A DNA stretch of 33,332 nt, from contig RECC01000025.1 in NCBI GenBank assembly GCA_007692455.1, positions 1-33,332 on the forward strand. Direction: 5' to 3'. This DNA is from Alkalibacterium sp. Its GTDB lineage: Bacteria > Bacillota > Bacilli > Lactobacillales > Carnobacteriaceae_A. The notes below the pieces were generated by a model. The model was given only the letters and a program-made list of their open reading frames with translations, was not told the origin of the DNA and made no database searches. Of this stretch, positions 23,981 through 30,321 are shown in pieces; the first letter of the stretch is position 1; each line of letters opens with the position of its first letter. A program made the translations under genes and the position numbers.

Positions 23981-24733
23981 TCATAGCAGCGTGTTCAGCA
24001 GTGTTGACAGGCCTAAAAAGAAAATGAGCCAGAGGACATATCTTCTGAAGCGGTTGGTGTCGATGCGGGCATAGAGTGCGTTTCCGGCTAGAATCGCCAG
24101 CACAATGGCCGGCAAGGAGAACAAGTAGTACACACCGACATCTCTCGTCCAGAAGCCGCTGAGAAAGTGACTGAAAATAATCAGTGAACTGGAAATAATA
24201 AAATGAGCCTGGAGATTATTTTTGAATGGAGTCGGCGCCCAGTTTTTCATGGTACCATACAGGACAATCGGGATACCGTTCATATTGTAGGCACTGCCGA
24301 GCATGCCGGATAAAAAGCCGAAAGGAACGGCAGCTGTATTGTTCTCAAACCGTCTGTGCATGCGGGCCATTCTTTTCTGTGAACTGAACAGTGCATAGGC
24401 AGCGTAAGATAGAAGCAGTAGACCCAGCGCAAGGTTAACCCAGTAAGGGTCAACTGACTGAACAAGAAACAGGCCGAAAGGTATACCGATAAGGGTCGTT
24501 GCGGACAGCCATTTTAAAACGGTTTTATCCAAGTGCTTCCAGCTCGAAAAGACAGACAGCAGGGCGACTGTGAAGCCGACTAGACCAACCAGCGCGACGG
24601 CATCGGAAAACGGAATGGGCAGTAAGGCTAAAAGCGGCATGCTGACCACAGAATCACCAAAGCCGAAAGTGGAACGCATCAGTGAACCGAGGAATACGGA
24701 TCCGATAACAAGTATGATAATGGAACTGTCCAT
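23981..24733 (-). CDS. TSUP-family permease (TauE/SafE-like)
   Basis: Membrane protein of 250 residues. The start ATG 24733 has GGAGG 8 bp upstream; 40 further upstream codons are open but have no ribosome site. It shows the two related halves of the TSUP family. The first has GSVFLGSLMRSTFGFGDSVVSMPLLAL and the second has FGFLSGMLGSAYNMNGIPIVLYG. About eight hydrophobic segments are present. TSUP proteins move sulfite, sulfonates, sulfoacetate or other organic anions. The substrate here is unknown. It stands alone between the bidirectional terminator and a divergent region. Confidence 0.85.
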   Translation of the reverse strand: MDSSIIILVIGSVFLGSLMRSTFGFGDSVVSMPLLALLPIPFSDAVALVGLVGFTVALLSVFSSWKHLDKTVLKWLSATTLIGIPFGLFLVQSVDPYWVNLALGLLLLSYAAYALFSSQKRMARMHRRFENNTAAVPFGFLSGMLGSAYNMNGIPIVLYGTMKNWAPTPFKNNLQAHFIISSSLIIFSHFLSGFWTRDVGVYYLFSLPAIVLAILAGNALYARIDTNRFRRYVLWLIFFLGLSTLLNTLL

Positions 24734-25020
24734 GTTTGAATCCTCCAGAAAAAATTTGATTGGTCTCAAGTCCGATGTGTTTAAAAAGATAATAGAATAA
24801 GAGTAACATAGTTCAGCAGAAGTAACCAAAGTGAAGAGCAAATGTTCGTGCATCCTCTGTAAGAACGAATAATATAAAAATTAAACGTTCGATTTATCAG
24901 AGGTCTTTTAATGACCGCTGCTTGTTCGAACTTCTATGTAGGTAAGAAAAACTGAGAAGAGAGACAAGCTGATTCATTATTTCTTCATGTTTTCTCTACT
25001 ACTTGTTCGACTTTGAACGG

Positions 25021-25049
25021 TTGACGTCAGCCATAAAAATATGTAAGAT
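25021..25049 (+). promoter_or_regulatory. Promoter of the ccdA-tlpA operon
   Basis: TTGACG (25021-25026), a 17-bp spacer and TAAGAT (25044-25049). The palindrome at 25059-25076 covers the expected transcription start. Confidence 0.6.
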
Positions 25050-25058
25050 GATATAGTG

Positions 25059-25076
25059 ATAACCCCCTGGGGTATA
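25059..25076. promoter_or_regulatory. CsoR/CstR-like operator
   Basis: ACCCC-CT-GGGGT inside an A/T frame (ATAACCCCCTGGGGTATA) matches the C-run/G-run operator type bound by CsoR/CstR/FrmR-family repressors, which sense Cu(I), persulfide or formaldehyde. It sits just downstream of the -10, a repressing position. No CsoR-family gene is in the window. Confidence 0.55.
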
Positions 25077-25109
25077 TAAAAATGTTAAGCGTATTAAGGA
25101 GTCCTTAGT

Positions 25110-25748
25110 TTGAATACTATTATAGCGAATCCGATGTTCAGTTCGATTGTGGTGCTGATTGTCGGCAGTGTCATCTGGCTTGGTCTAGCGGATGGCGATT
25201 TGAAAGAGAAAAAAGCACTCTTGTCGATATTTATGGATATCGTGTTCTATTTTGTTATCCTGCTCTTCGGATTTAACGCTGTGTTAAATCTGGGAGAAAT
25301 AATCGATGTACCTTACAGGGTATTGTTGTTTTCCTCCAATATTGTCTGGCTGGCAACTTTGGCAGTAGGGATTTATGGAGGGATTAAATACGGCAGACAG
25401 CTTTGGGAACAACCGAACCGGACAAAGAGTGTGAGTATACTTTTACTTGTCATCGGCCTGGTGAACCATTTGCAGGTCTACTTCCTGTATTCATCACCTT
25501 ACTCGCTAAGGTTTATTGGACTATTTGCAGTCACTTTGCTGCTGATCAGTTTCACTCGGATTTTTTCAAAAATCAATCCGCTACTGGTCTTTCTGGCTTT
25601 TGGTCTCCTGCATGCACTCCTGATGGGGAGCCGAGCAATCATCTACTTTAACTTTACATTCAGTGCCTTGCCGTTGGCTGCTCTATTCGTGGCGCTGACG
25701 GGACTGCTTTACTATCAGAGGAGGACAAGCTTATCGGAACCGAACTAA
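25110..25748 (+). CDS. Unknown membrane protein encoded upstream of ccdA
   Basis: I do not recognise this 212-residue protein. It starts with TTG (25110), with AAGGAG about 8 bp upstream; no ATG nearby is better placed. It is very hydrophobic, with about seven segments: 9-28, 38-60, 69-90, 108-127, 132-149, 157-175 and 180-198. Short polar loops include ADGDLKEKKA and GRQLWEQPNRTK. There are no cysteines and no obvious catalytic motif. Its end lies within about 10 bp of the ccdA ATG, and possibly overlaps the true ccdA start. It is therefore probably part of the same redox operon, perhaps a partner or accessory of CcdA. That role is an inference. Confidence 0.75.
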   Translation: MNTIIANPMFSSIVVLIVGSVIWLGLADGDLKEKKALLSIFMDIVFYFVILLFGFNAVLNLGEIIDVPYRVLLFSSNIVWLATLAVGIYGGIKYGRQLWEQPNRTKSVSILLLVIGLVNHLQVYFLYSSPYSLRFIGLFAVTLLLISFTRIFSKINPLLVFLAFGLLHALLMGSRAIIYFNFTFSALPLAALFVALTGLLYYQRRTSLSEPN

Positions 25749-25756
25749 CTGCACTG

Positions 25757-26470
25757 ATGGCGCTGGCTGCCGGAGCTCTATCTTTTCTGTCTCCCTGTAC
25801 GCTGCCGCTGTTGCCGCTATATTTGTCCTACATTACCGGTAAAAGTGTCAAAGAAGTCAAAGAGAACAATTCAAAAGCCTTTAAAAAAAGTGTCATGATT
25901 CATTCGGTCTTTTTCCTGATTGGAGTATCGACTGTATATGTCAGTCTTGGGTTGAGCATTACTTACCTTGGTGAGTTTTTCACCACACTGATGACCGGTT
26001 CCACCAGCGTCTTTCTTCAGCGGATTGCCGGCCTTCTCATCGTCGTCATGGGATTGGCAACGGCCGAATGGCTGCATATACCGGCCTTGCTTAAAGACAC
26101 ACGGAAAATGAATGGGAAAAAATCAACCAGTCTGCTCTCCAGTTTTCTTATTGGACTGGGCTTTGCGGCTGGCTGGACACCGTGTATCGGTCCAATTTTT
26201 TCATCCATCCTGCTGATTGGAATCTCAACGGGGTCACCACCGGCTTTATATCTTAGCCTTTACATCATCGGCTTTGCACTGCCGTTTCTGCTGGTTTCTT
26301 TTTTTATCGGGAAAATGGATTCGATAATGAAACACAGCCGAAAACTGATGAAAGTTGGCGGAATTCTGATGATTGTGATGGGTATCCTGCTGTTTACAGG
26401 TGCGCTTGAGTCATTGTCTGAGCTGCTGGCACAGTGGCTGCAGGGAACACCCTTTGAACTGTTAGGATAA
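25757..26470 (+). CDS. ccdA: Cytochrome c biogenesis/thiol-disulfide transporter CcdA
   Basis: Membrane protein of 237 residues that passes reducing equivalents from cytoplasmic thioredoxin to extracytoplasmic thiol proteins. It has six hydrophobic segments. The two redox cysteines are in SFLSPCTLPLLPLYLSY (Cys14) and GWTPCIGPIFSS (about Cys139), as in the CcdA/DsbD-beta family. ATG 25757 has no ribosome site. A strong GAGGAGG at about 25717-25723 points instead to an in-frame ATC codon at 25733. That start would add IGTELTAL and give a more typical N-terminus. A TlpA-like thioredoxin is encoded 20 bp downstream and is its likely client. Confidence 0.9.
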   Translation: MALAAGALSFLSPCTLPLLPLYLSYITGKSVKEVKENNSKAFKKSVMIHSVFFLIGVSTVYVSLGLSITYLGEFFTTLMTGSTSVFLQRIAGLLIVVMGLATAEWLHIPALLKDTRKMNGKKSTSLLSSFLIGLGFAAGWTPCIGPIFSSILLIGISTGSPPALYLSLYIIGFALPFLLVSFFIGKMDSIMKHSRKLMKVGGILMIVMGILLFTGALESLSELLAQWLQGTPFELLG

Positions 26471-26490
26471 AAAGAGTGAGGAGAATTTGA

Positions 26491-27141
26491 ATGGTAAAAA
26501 AAGGAATGTGGGCGCTGATAGCCTTGGTACTGGCTTTCGTCGTCTATGATTTTGTTTCAGGACTGAACCGCGAACAGCAGGTCAGAGAACAGGCTGGTAT
26601 TCAGGTTCAGGAAGAGTTTGAAGATGATTCTATTGATCTGACGGACGAGGAACTGGAAGCCTTGCTTGAAGACCTGGAGAGTGATGTCATCAACACAACA
26701 TCAGAATCCGGAGTCGAATATGGCTTGCGCGCAGGAAATACGGCCTATGATTTCCAGTTGGAAGATATGGACGGCAATACGGTCAACTTATCAGATTTTA
26801 GAGGACAGAAAGTCTTTCTGAATTTCTGGGCGAGCTGGTGTCCGCCATGTCGAGTGGAAATGCCTCATCTGCAGGAATTTCACGAAGAAAATGATGACGT
26901 TATAGTATTGGGTGTGAATGTGATGTCTTCAGAAAGTAATCCGGAAAATGCCGGGAATTTTGTCGATGAGCTGGGACTGACTTTCCCGAACGTCTATGGC
27001 GTCGATGAAATCGTTGACTTGTACCTGGTTGAATCGCTCCCAACATCATATTTCATCGGCAGTGACGGAACGGTGTATGAGCGTGTCGTCGGACCGGTCA
27101 CCAAGGATATTCTGGAAGCCCGTTTTTCACTGATAGATTAA
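26491..27141 (+). CDS. Membrane-anchored thiol-disulfide oxidoreductase, TlpA/ResA-like
   Basis: Extracytoplasmic thioredoxin-fold protein of 216 residues. An N-terminal anchor helix (about residues 6-24, MWALIALVLAFVVYDFV) is followed by an acidic linker (about 40-65). The AhpC/TSA-Redoxin domain (about 78-216) begins with AGNTAYDFQLEDMDGNTVNL. The active site is FWASWCPPCRVEMP, with Cys117 and Cys120. The cis-proline loop is ESLPTSYFIG. The anchor and the CcdA neighbour suggest it is kept reduced by CcdA and reduces disulfides outside the membrane. GAGGAG precedes the ATG. A perfect terminator follows. Confidence 0.92.
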   Translation: MVKKGMWALIALVLAFVVYDFVSGLNREQQVREQAGIQVQEEFEDDSIDLTDEELEALLEDLESDVINTTSESGVEYGLRAGNTAYDFQLEDMDGNTVNLSDFRGQKVFLNFWASWCPPCRVEMPHLQEFHEENDDVIVLGVNVMSSESNPENAGNFVDELGLTFPNVYGVDEIVDLYLVESLPTSYFIGSDGTVYERVVGPVTKDILEARFSLID

Positions 27142-27158
27142 CAAAATTCTGAGTAGTC

Positions 27159-27200
27159 GACCTTCTTTCTAAATGGAAAGAAGGTCTTTTGTCGTTTTTT
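27159..27200 (+). terminator. Intrinsic terminator of the ccdA operon
   Basis: Perfect 11-bp stem GACCTTCTTTC (27159-27169) with 27176-27186, a 6-nt loop, then TTTTGTCGTTTTTT. Confidence 0.9.
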
Positions 27201-27218
27201 AATAGCATTACAGTGCTG

Positions 27219-27623
27219 TTCGGCAAACTGAATCATAAACCCTAGGTGAGTTCGCCGAATAGGATATCAGTTCGGCAGAGTGAGAGTAAACCACTGTCTG
27301 AGCTGACCGAAGTATAGAGCACTTGAGCAAAGTGGAAACTCGGCCGGCGCCGAGTTAACCGAAATAATTTAAATTCGGCAAACTCATCAACAAAACTGAA
27401 TTGAGTAGACCGAACTAAGTGTGGGTTCGGCAAAGTGAGCGATAAGCAGAAGATGAGTTTACCGAAGGAGGGCTCGGTTCGGCGAAGTGAAAGGAGACTA
27501 CTATCTGAGCTGACCGAAGTACAGAGCACTTGAGCAAAGTGGAAACTCAGCGAGCGCCGAGTTAACCGAATAAGAACCTTATTTGAGCAAAATGGAACTC
27601 AGTTGATAGCAGAGCGTGCCCAA
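27219..27623. repeat. Phased inverted half-site array, TTCGGCAAACTCA family, 52-bp period (copy B, 8 units)
   Basis: Eight units of exactly 41 bp start at 27219, 27271, 27323, 27374, 27426, 27478, 27530 and 27583. Each is a left half-site near TTCGGCAAAGTGA (13 bp), 15 variable bases and a right half-site near TGAGTTTACCGAA (13 bp). Gaps are 11 bp, with single exceptions of 10 and 12. Sixteen half-sites thus alternate in orientation at centre distances of 28 and 24 bp. The third, seventh and eighth units have TTGAGCAAAGTGG as left half. The block 27299-27363 is repeated at 27506-27570 with about four differences, 207 bp away, which is four periods. The half-site is the same as in 18466-18816. 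Confidence 0.9.
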
Positions 27624-27655
27624 AGCTCTTGCACAAATCGTTTTGCTAGAGAAGA

Positions 27656-27684
27656 TTGTTGTAAAATGATAGATTGAATATAAA
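27656..27684 (+). promoter_or_regulatory. Promoter of the acetoin reductase gene
   Basis: TTGTTG (27656-27661), a 17-bp spacer and TATAAA (27679-27684), 80 bp before the ATG and just after the array. Confidence 0.6.
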
Positions 27685-27764
27685 GATATTATCGGAGGTG
27701 GTCTTGGAGTTATTCTTTATGTATTAAGTAGATACAGACCGACTATATAGGAGGGAACTATTTA

Positions 27765-28544
27765 ATGTCAACTAACAAAGTAGCAGTCATTACAGGTGGT
27801 GCTCAAGGATTAGGTAAAGGAATAGCACAACGACTCGCAAAAGACGGATTCTCAATTGTGATAAGTGATATGGATAAGGATGCGCTGGATAAAGCGAAAG
27901 AAGAATTTTCAGGAAACGATGTATCAATCGAAACCTTTGAGGGCAATGTTTCCAAACTAGACGATCAGAATGCCCTAGTCCAGCATGCAGTAGATAAGTT
28001 CGGTCAGGTGGATGTCTTTATCAATAATGCCGGAATTGAAGGAGAAGTGGCACCTATCACTGAAGTCAAACCTGATAGTGTGGATTCAGTTCTCGATGTT
28101 AACATAAAAGGCGTTATCTACGGTATCCAGGCAGCTGCCAATCAGATGAAAAAGCAGGGCAATGGTGGAAAAATCATCAATGCCTGCAGTATCGCCGGAC
28201 AAGAAGGCTTTGAAATGCTGTCGCCTTATACTGCTTCAAAATTTGCGGTTAAAGGTCTGACCCAGGCTGCCGCTAAAGAACTGGCACCAGATAAAATTAC
28301 TGTGAATGCCTACTGTCCAGGAATTGCCGGTACAGGAATGTGGGACAGACTGGACGAAAAAATGATGGAACATATGGGAACTGAAAAAGGCGAAGCCTTT
28401 GAACAGTACTCACAGGAAATTGCATTAGGCCGAACGCAGGAACCAGAAGATGTAGCGAACCTGGTTGCATTTCTGGCTTCCAAAGATTCTGATTACATTA
28501 CCGGACAGTCTATCATTTCAGACGGTGGAATGGTCTTCAGATAA
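27765..28544 (+). CDS. butA: Acetoin reductase / 2,3-butanediol dehydrogenase (SDR)
   Basis: Short-chain dehydrogenase of 259 residues that reduces diacetyl to acetoin and acetoin to 2,3-butanediol with NADH. The NAD motif is [11 protein letters not shown] (residues 10-20), then NNAG (87-90). The catalytic residues are Ser142 (ACSIAGQEG), Tyr155 and Lys159 (YTASK). The family-typical [20 protein letters not shown] and the ending [19 protein letters not shown] point to BudC/ButA rather than a generic SDR. GGAGGG lies 10 bp before the ATG. It is monocistronic, with terminator at 28561. Confidence 0.9.
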   Translation: MSTNKVAVITGGAQGLGKGIAQRLAKDGFSIVISDMDKDALDKAKEEFSGNDVSIETFEGNVSKLDDQNALVQHAVDKFGQVDVFINNAGIEGEVAPITEVKPDSVDSVLDVNIKGVIYGIQAAANQMKKQGNGGKIINACSIAGQEGFEMLSPYTASKFAVKGLTQAAAKELAPDKITVNAYCPGIAGTGMWDRLDEKMMEHMGTEKGEAFEQYSQEIALGRTQEPEDVANLVAFLASKDSDYITGQSIISDGGMVFR

Positions 28545-28560
28545 AATTTCAGAATAATTT

Positions 28561-28597
28561 GCAGTAGGGAGACACTTTCTTCCTGCTGCTTTTTTTG
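28561..28597 (+). terminator. Intrinsic terminator after the acetoin reductase gene
   Basis: GCAGTAGGGAG pairs with CTTCCTGCTGC (two G-T pairs), followed by seven T residues. Confidence 0.85.
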
Positions 28598-28625
28598 TGC
28601 AAACTAGTAAAAGAAGACGGGAATT

Positions 28626-28654
28626 TTGAAAAACGTTTATATAGTACATATGAG
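28626..28654 (+). promoter_or_regulatory. Candidate promoter for lrgAB
   Basis: TTGAAA (28626-28631), a 17-bp spacer and TATGAG (28649-28654). A second candidate nearer the gene is TTTAAA with TAAAAT 17 bp apart, near 28757-28785. I cannot choose between them. Confidence 0.35.
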
Positions 28655-28814
28655 TGAGCATACTAATGAAATGAATTCATTTAAAGTTTATTCATTTTCG
28701 GCAAAATTTAGTCAAAAGTAAAACGTATTCATGTTAGTCGATGCACAAACTCCCTTTAAAAATAACTGTTTTTCCTATAAAATAGAGCCGAATAGCAAGA
28801 AGGAGGCGCACCTC

Positions 28815-29204
28815 GTGAAACAGTTAAAGCAATTATTTTGGATACTTTTATTTTCATTCTTTGGTGAATTTTTATCACTAATCAGTCCGGTGGCCATTCC
28901 AGGAAGTGTAATTGGCATGGTACTGTTGTTTGTCGCTCTGCATTTTAAATGGGTTAAGATGGTTCAGGTTGAAGAAGTTGGAACGTGGTTAACGGATAAT
29001 ATGGCCATTTTCTTTGTTCCAGCGGGGGTAGGACTCATGACGAATTTCGATATTTTAGGAGACATTTGGTGGCAGCTGCTGGTAACAATACTTGTGACAA
29101 CAACACTGATGATTGCGTTTGTCGCAATTATTGTTCAGTGGCTCAAGCGCAGAACCGATCGGAAAGATCAACAGAAACCCCAGGCAGCAAAGGAGATGGT
29201 TTAA
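28815..29204 (+). CDS. lrgA: LrgA/CidA-family holin-like protein
   Basis: Small membrane protein of 129 residues, holin-like partner of LrgB. GTG 28815 is preferred as start because AGGAGG lies 8 bp before it and the product then begins KQLKQLFWILLFSFFGEFL. An upstream ATG 28 codons earlier lacks a ribosome site. The family motifs are PVAIPGSVIGMVLLFVALHF and LTDNMAIFFVPAGVGLM. Four membrane segments are followed by a basic, glutamine-rich tail (VQWLKRRTDRKDQQKPQAA). LrgAB/CidAB are linked to murein hydrolase control, overflow metabolism and pyruvate uptake. lrgB starts 1 bp after its stop. Confidence 0.92.
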   Translation: MKQLKQLFWILLFSFFGEFLSLISPVAIPGSVIGMVLLFVALHFKWVKMVQVEEVGTWLTDNMAIFFVPAGVGLMTNFDILGDIWWQLLVTILVTTTLMIAFVAIIVQWLKRRTDRKDQQKPQAAKEMV

Positions 29205-29205
29205 T

Positions 29206-29913
29206 ATGCTTGAATCATTTTCAGCTAACCCGTATTTTGGCTTGTTTCTGACGTTTTTCTTCTTTCTGTTAGGCACGCTTTTCCACCGGAGATGGCCGTC
29301 AAATCCACTATTCAATCCGCTGGTCTTTTCGATTACCAGTATCATCATTTTGTTGATAGTGACAGATTTATCCTATAACAATTACAACGAAGGTGGGCGC
29401 TTCATTAATTTCTGGATTACACCGGCGACGGTCGCTCTTGCCATCAAACTCGAGAAGAATTTTGTTTATCTTAAAAAGTACTATACAGCTATTTTATCAG
29501 GAATTGGTCTCGGGGTGACTTTCCATACGATTATATTGCTATCGGTTAGCATACTGTTTCAGTTTGATCAGGAACTCGTGGCGACTCTTTTCCCGAAATC
29601 CATCACGACAGCGATTGCTCTGGGAGTAGCCGAGTCGCTTGGCGGTATTGTCTCACTGACTGTTGCCATCGTTGTTTTTACAGGGGTGCTCGGTACAGTT
29701 GTCGGCCCACCAATCTTTGCGCTGTTTAAAATCGATGACCCGGTTGCACAGGGTGTGGCGTTAGGTTCAGGCTCGCATGCGATGGGAACAGCCAAAGCGA
29801 TAGAGCTGGGTGATGTTCAAGCAGCAATGGCAGGCTTGTCCATTATTCTGACAGGGATTGCAGTTGTTATACTCGCTCCTCTTGTCATGCCTTTAGTTAG
29901 TCTGCTATTTTAA
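29206..29913 (+). CDS. lrgB: LrgB/CidB-family membrane protein
   Basis: Membrane partner of LrgA, 235 residues, from ATG 29206 with GGAG 8 bp upstream. The family core is LFPKSITTAIALGVAESLGGIVSLTVAIVVFTGVLG, then DDPVAQGVALGSGSHAMGTAKAIELG, with the conserved GxxSHAxGTA. Seven or eight hydrophobic segments are present. LrgAB with the acetoin reductase upstream may reflect carbon-overflow metabolism, since in other Firmicutes the pair takes up pyruvate. That connection is an inference from proximity. Confidence 0.93.
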   Translation: MLESFSANPYFGLFLTFFFFLLGTLFHRRWPSNPLFNPLVFSITSIIILLIVTDLSYNNYNEGGRFINFWITPATVALAIKLEKNFVYLKKYYTAILSGIGLGVTFHTIILLSVSILFQFDQELVATLFPKSITTAIALGVAESLGGIVSLTVAIVVFTGVLGTVVGPPIFALFKIDDPVAQGVALGSGSHAMGTAKAIELGDVQAAMAGLSIILTGIAVVILAPLVMPLVSLLF

Positions 29914-29966
29914 TATACACATAGGCTAGTAGTGGAAAAAGAGAGCTATAAAATGGTCTTTTAGTG

Positions 29967-29995
29967 TTGAAAAAGGCAAAGAAGCATGCTATTAT
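29967..29995 (+). promoter_or_regulatory. Promoter of the riboswitch-controlled metal ATPase
   Basis: TTGAAA (29967-29972), a 17-bp spacer and TATTAT (29990-29995), with TGC before the -10 as an extended element. The transcript would start near 30002, giving a leader of about 320 nt. Confidence 0.7.
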
Positions 29996-30012
29996 GATAA
30001 TATATTCACAAG

Positions 30013-30072
30013 CGGTTTAGTCTGGAAAAACACAGACTATCAAAAACTTTATACGAAAGCTTTGATTAGCCG
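30013..30072 (+). ncRNA. Predicted three-way-junction leader RNA, family unknown
   Basis: Three helices can form in the leader before the riboswitch. P1 is CGGTT with AGCCG. P2 is TAGTCTG with CAGACTA around an A-rich loop. P3 is ATCAAA with TTTGAT, continued by CTTT with AAAG around ATACG. I do not recognise the fold. It may be part of the riboswitch leader or an independent element. Confidence 0.4.
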
Positions 30073-30096
30073 TCTTCATAATGGCAGTCATTGTGA

Positions 30097-30222
30097 TCTG
30101 AACAGGCGGTGAACGCAGTTAAAGGTTCATGCAGCCGGGCTGCAGTATTGCGGCAGCAGACTATGTCAGTTAGGGGCGTATCTGTGGGACAGTTAATTCT
30201 GTTCTACGGGTATGCCCTTTTT
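30097..30222 (+). ncRNA. Probable NiCo (czcD) riboswitch with terminator expression platform
   Basis: The leader contains words I associate with the NiCo riboswitch: GAACAGGC, GGCAGCAGAC, TAGGGGCGTA (30171-30180) and GTGGGACAGT (30184-30193). They lie in a set of helices (TGAAC/GTTCA; TGCAGC-cgg-GCTGCA). The last part folds into a hairpin that includes GGGGCG and GGGACAG and ends in TTTTT (30218-30222), so metal binding would compete with termination. The downstream gene is a P1B-4 ATPase, a Co/Ni exporter class, which fits. The 5' boundary is approximate. The identification rests on motif memory and context. Confidence 0.7.
30173..30222 (+). terminator. Riboswitch terminator hairpin
   Basis: GGGCGTA pairs with TATGCCC (7 bp, one wobble) and GTGGGACAG with CTGTTCTAC (9 bp, two wobbles) around a TTAATT loop, then five T residues. 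It lies about 100 bp before the ATPase gene. Confidence 0.75.
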
Positions 30223-30321
30223 AGTATAATAAAGGTAACAGGAGGCGGTAGCGCTAAACCTAATTTTGAATGGAAAACATACTATTTGATGAAATTGAAT
30301 GGATAGAGAGAAGGGTTGAAA

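Larger units (their letters stand above)
24734..25109. other. Divergent intergenic region between TSUP and the ccdA operon
   Basis: About 375 bp with no credible gene. The right part holds a promoter (25021-25049) and a CsoR/CstR-like palindrome (25059-25076). The middle (24840-25020) has several GTTCG or CGAAC words, but they are not evenly spaced and I could not assign them to either array family. Confidence 0.6.
27142..27764. other. Long intergenic region upstream of the acetoin reductase gene
   Basis: About 620 bp: terminator, the longer array of inverted half-sites (27219-27623), and a promoter (27656-27684). A minus-strand frame of 95 codons (27242-27529) reads through the array only and has no ribosome site. 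Confidence 0.7.
29914..30321. other. Long 5' leader of the P1B-4 ATPase gene
   Basis: About 400 bp, holding a promoter (29967-29995), a three-way-junction RNA (30013-30072), a short hairpin (30074-30096), the probable NiCo riboswitch (30097-30222) and a ribosome site. The small open frame at 30109-30306 overlies the riboswitch and terminator and is not credible. Confidence 0.7.

Noticed and set aside
27242-27529. Minus-strand open frame of 95 codons
   Set aside because: It lies entirely inside the half-site array, has no ribosome site, and its Ser/Leu-rich repeats are the array read in changing frames.
18466-27623. CRISPR arrays
   Set aside because: Repeats are 13-bp half-sites in alternating orientation with 11-15-bp intervals; there are no 25-40-bp direct repeats, no 30-bp spacers and no cas genes.
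28620-28645. CcpA cre site upstream of lrgAB (TTGAAAAACGTTTATA)
   Set aside because: The core has one base too many for the cre consensus, so I do not claim it.
30109-30306. Plus-strand open frame of 65 codons before the metal ATPase
   Set aside because: It overlies the probable riboswitch and its terminator hairpin and shows no protein-like features.
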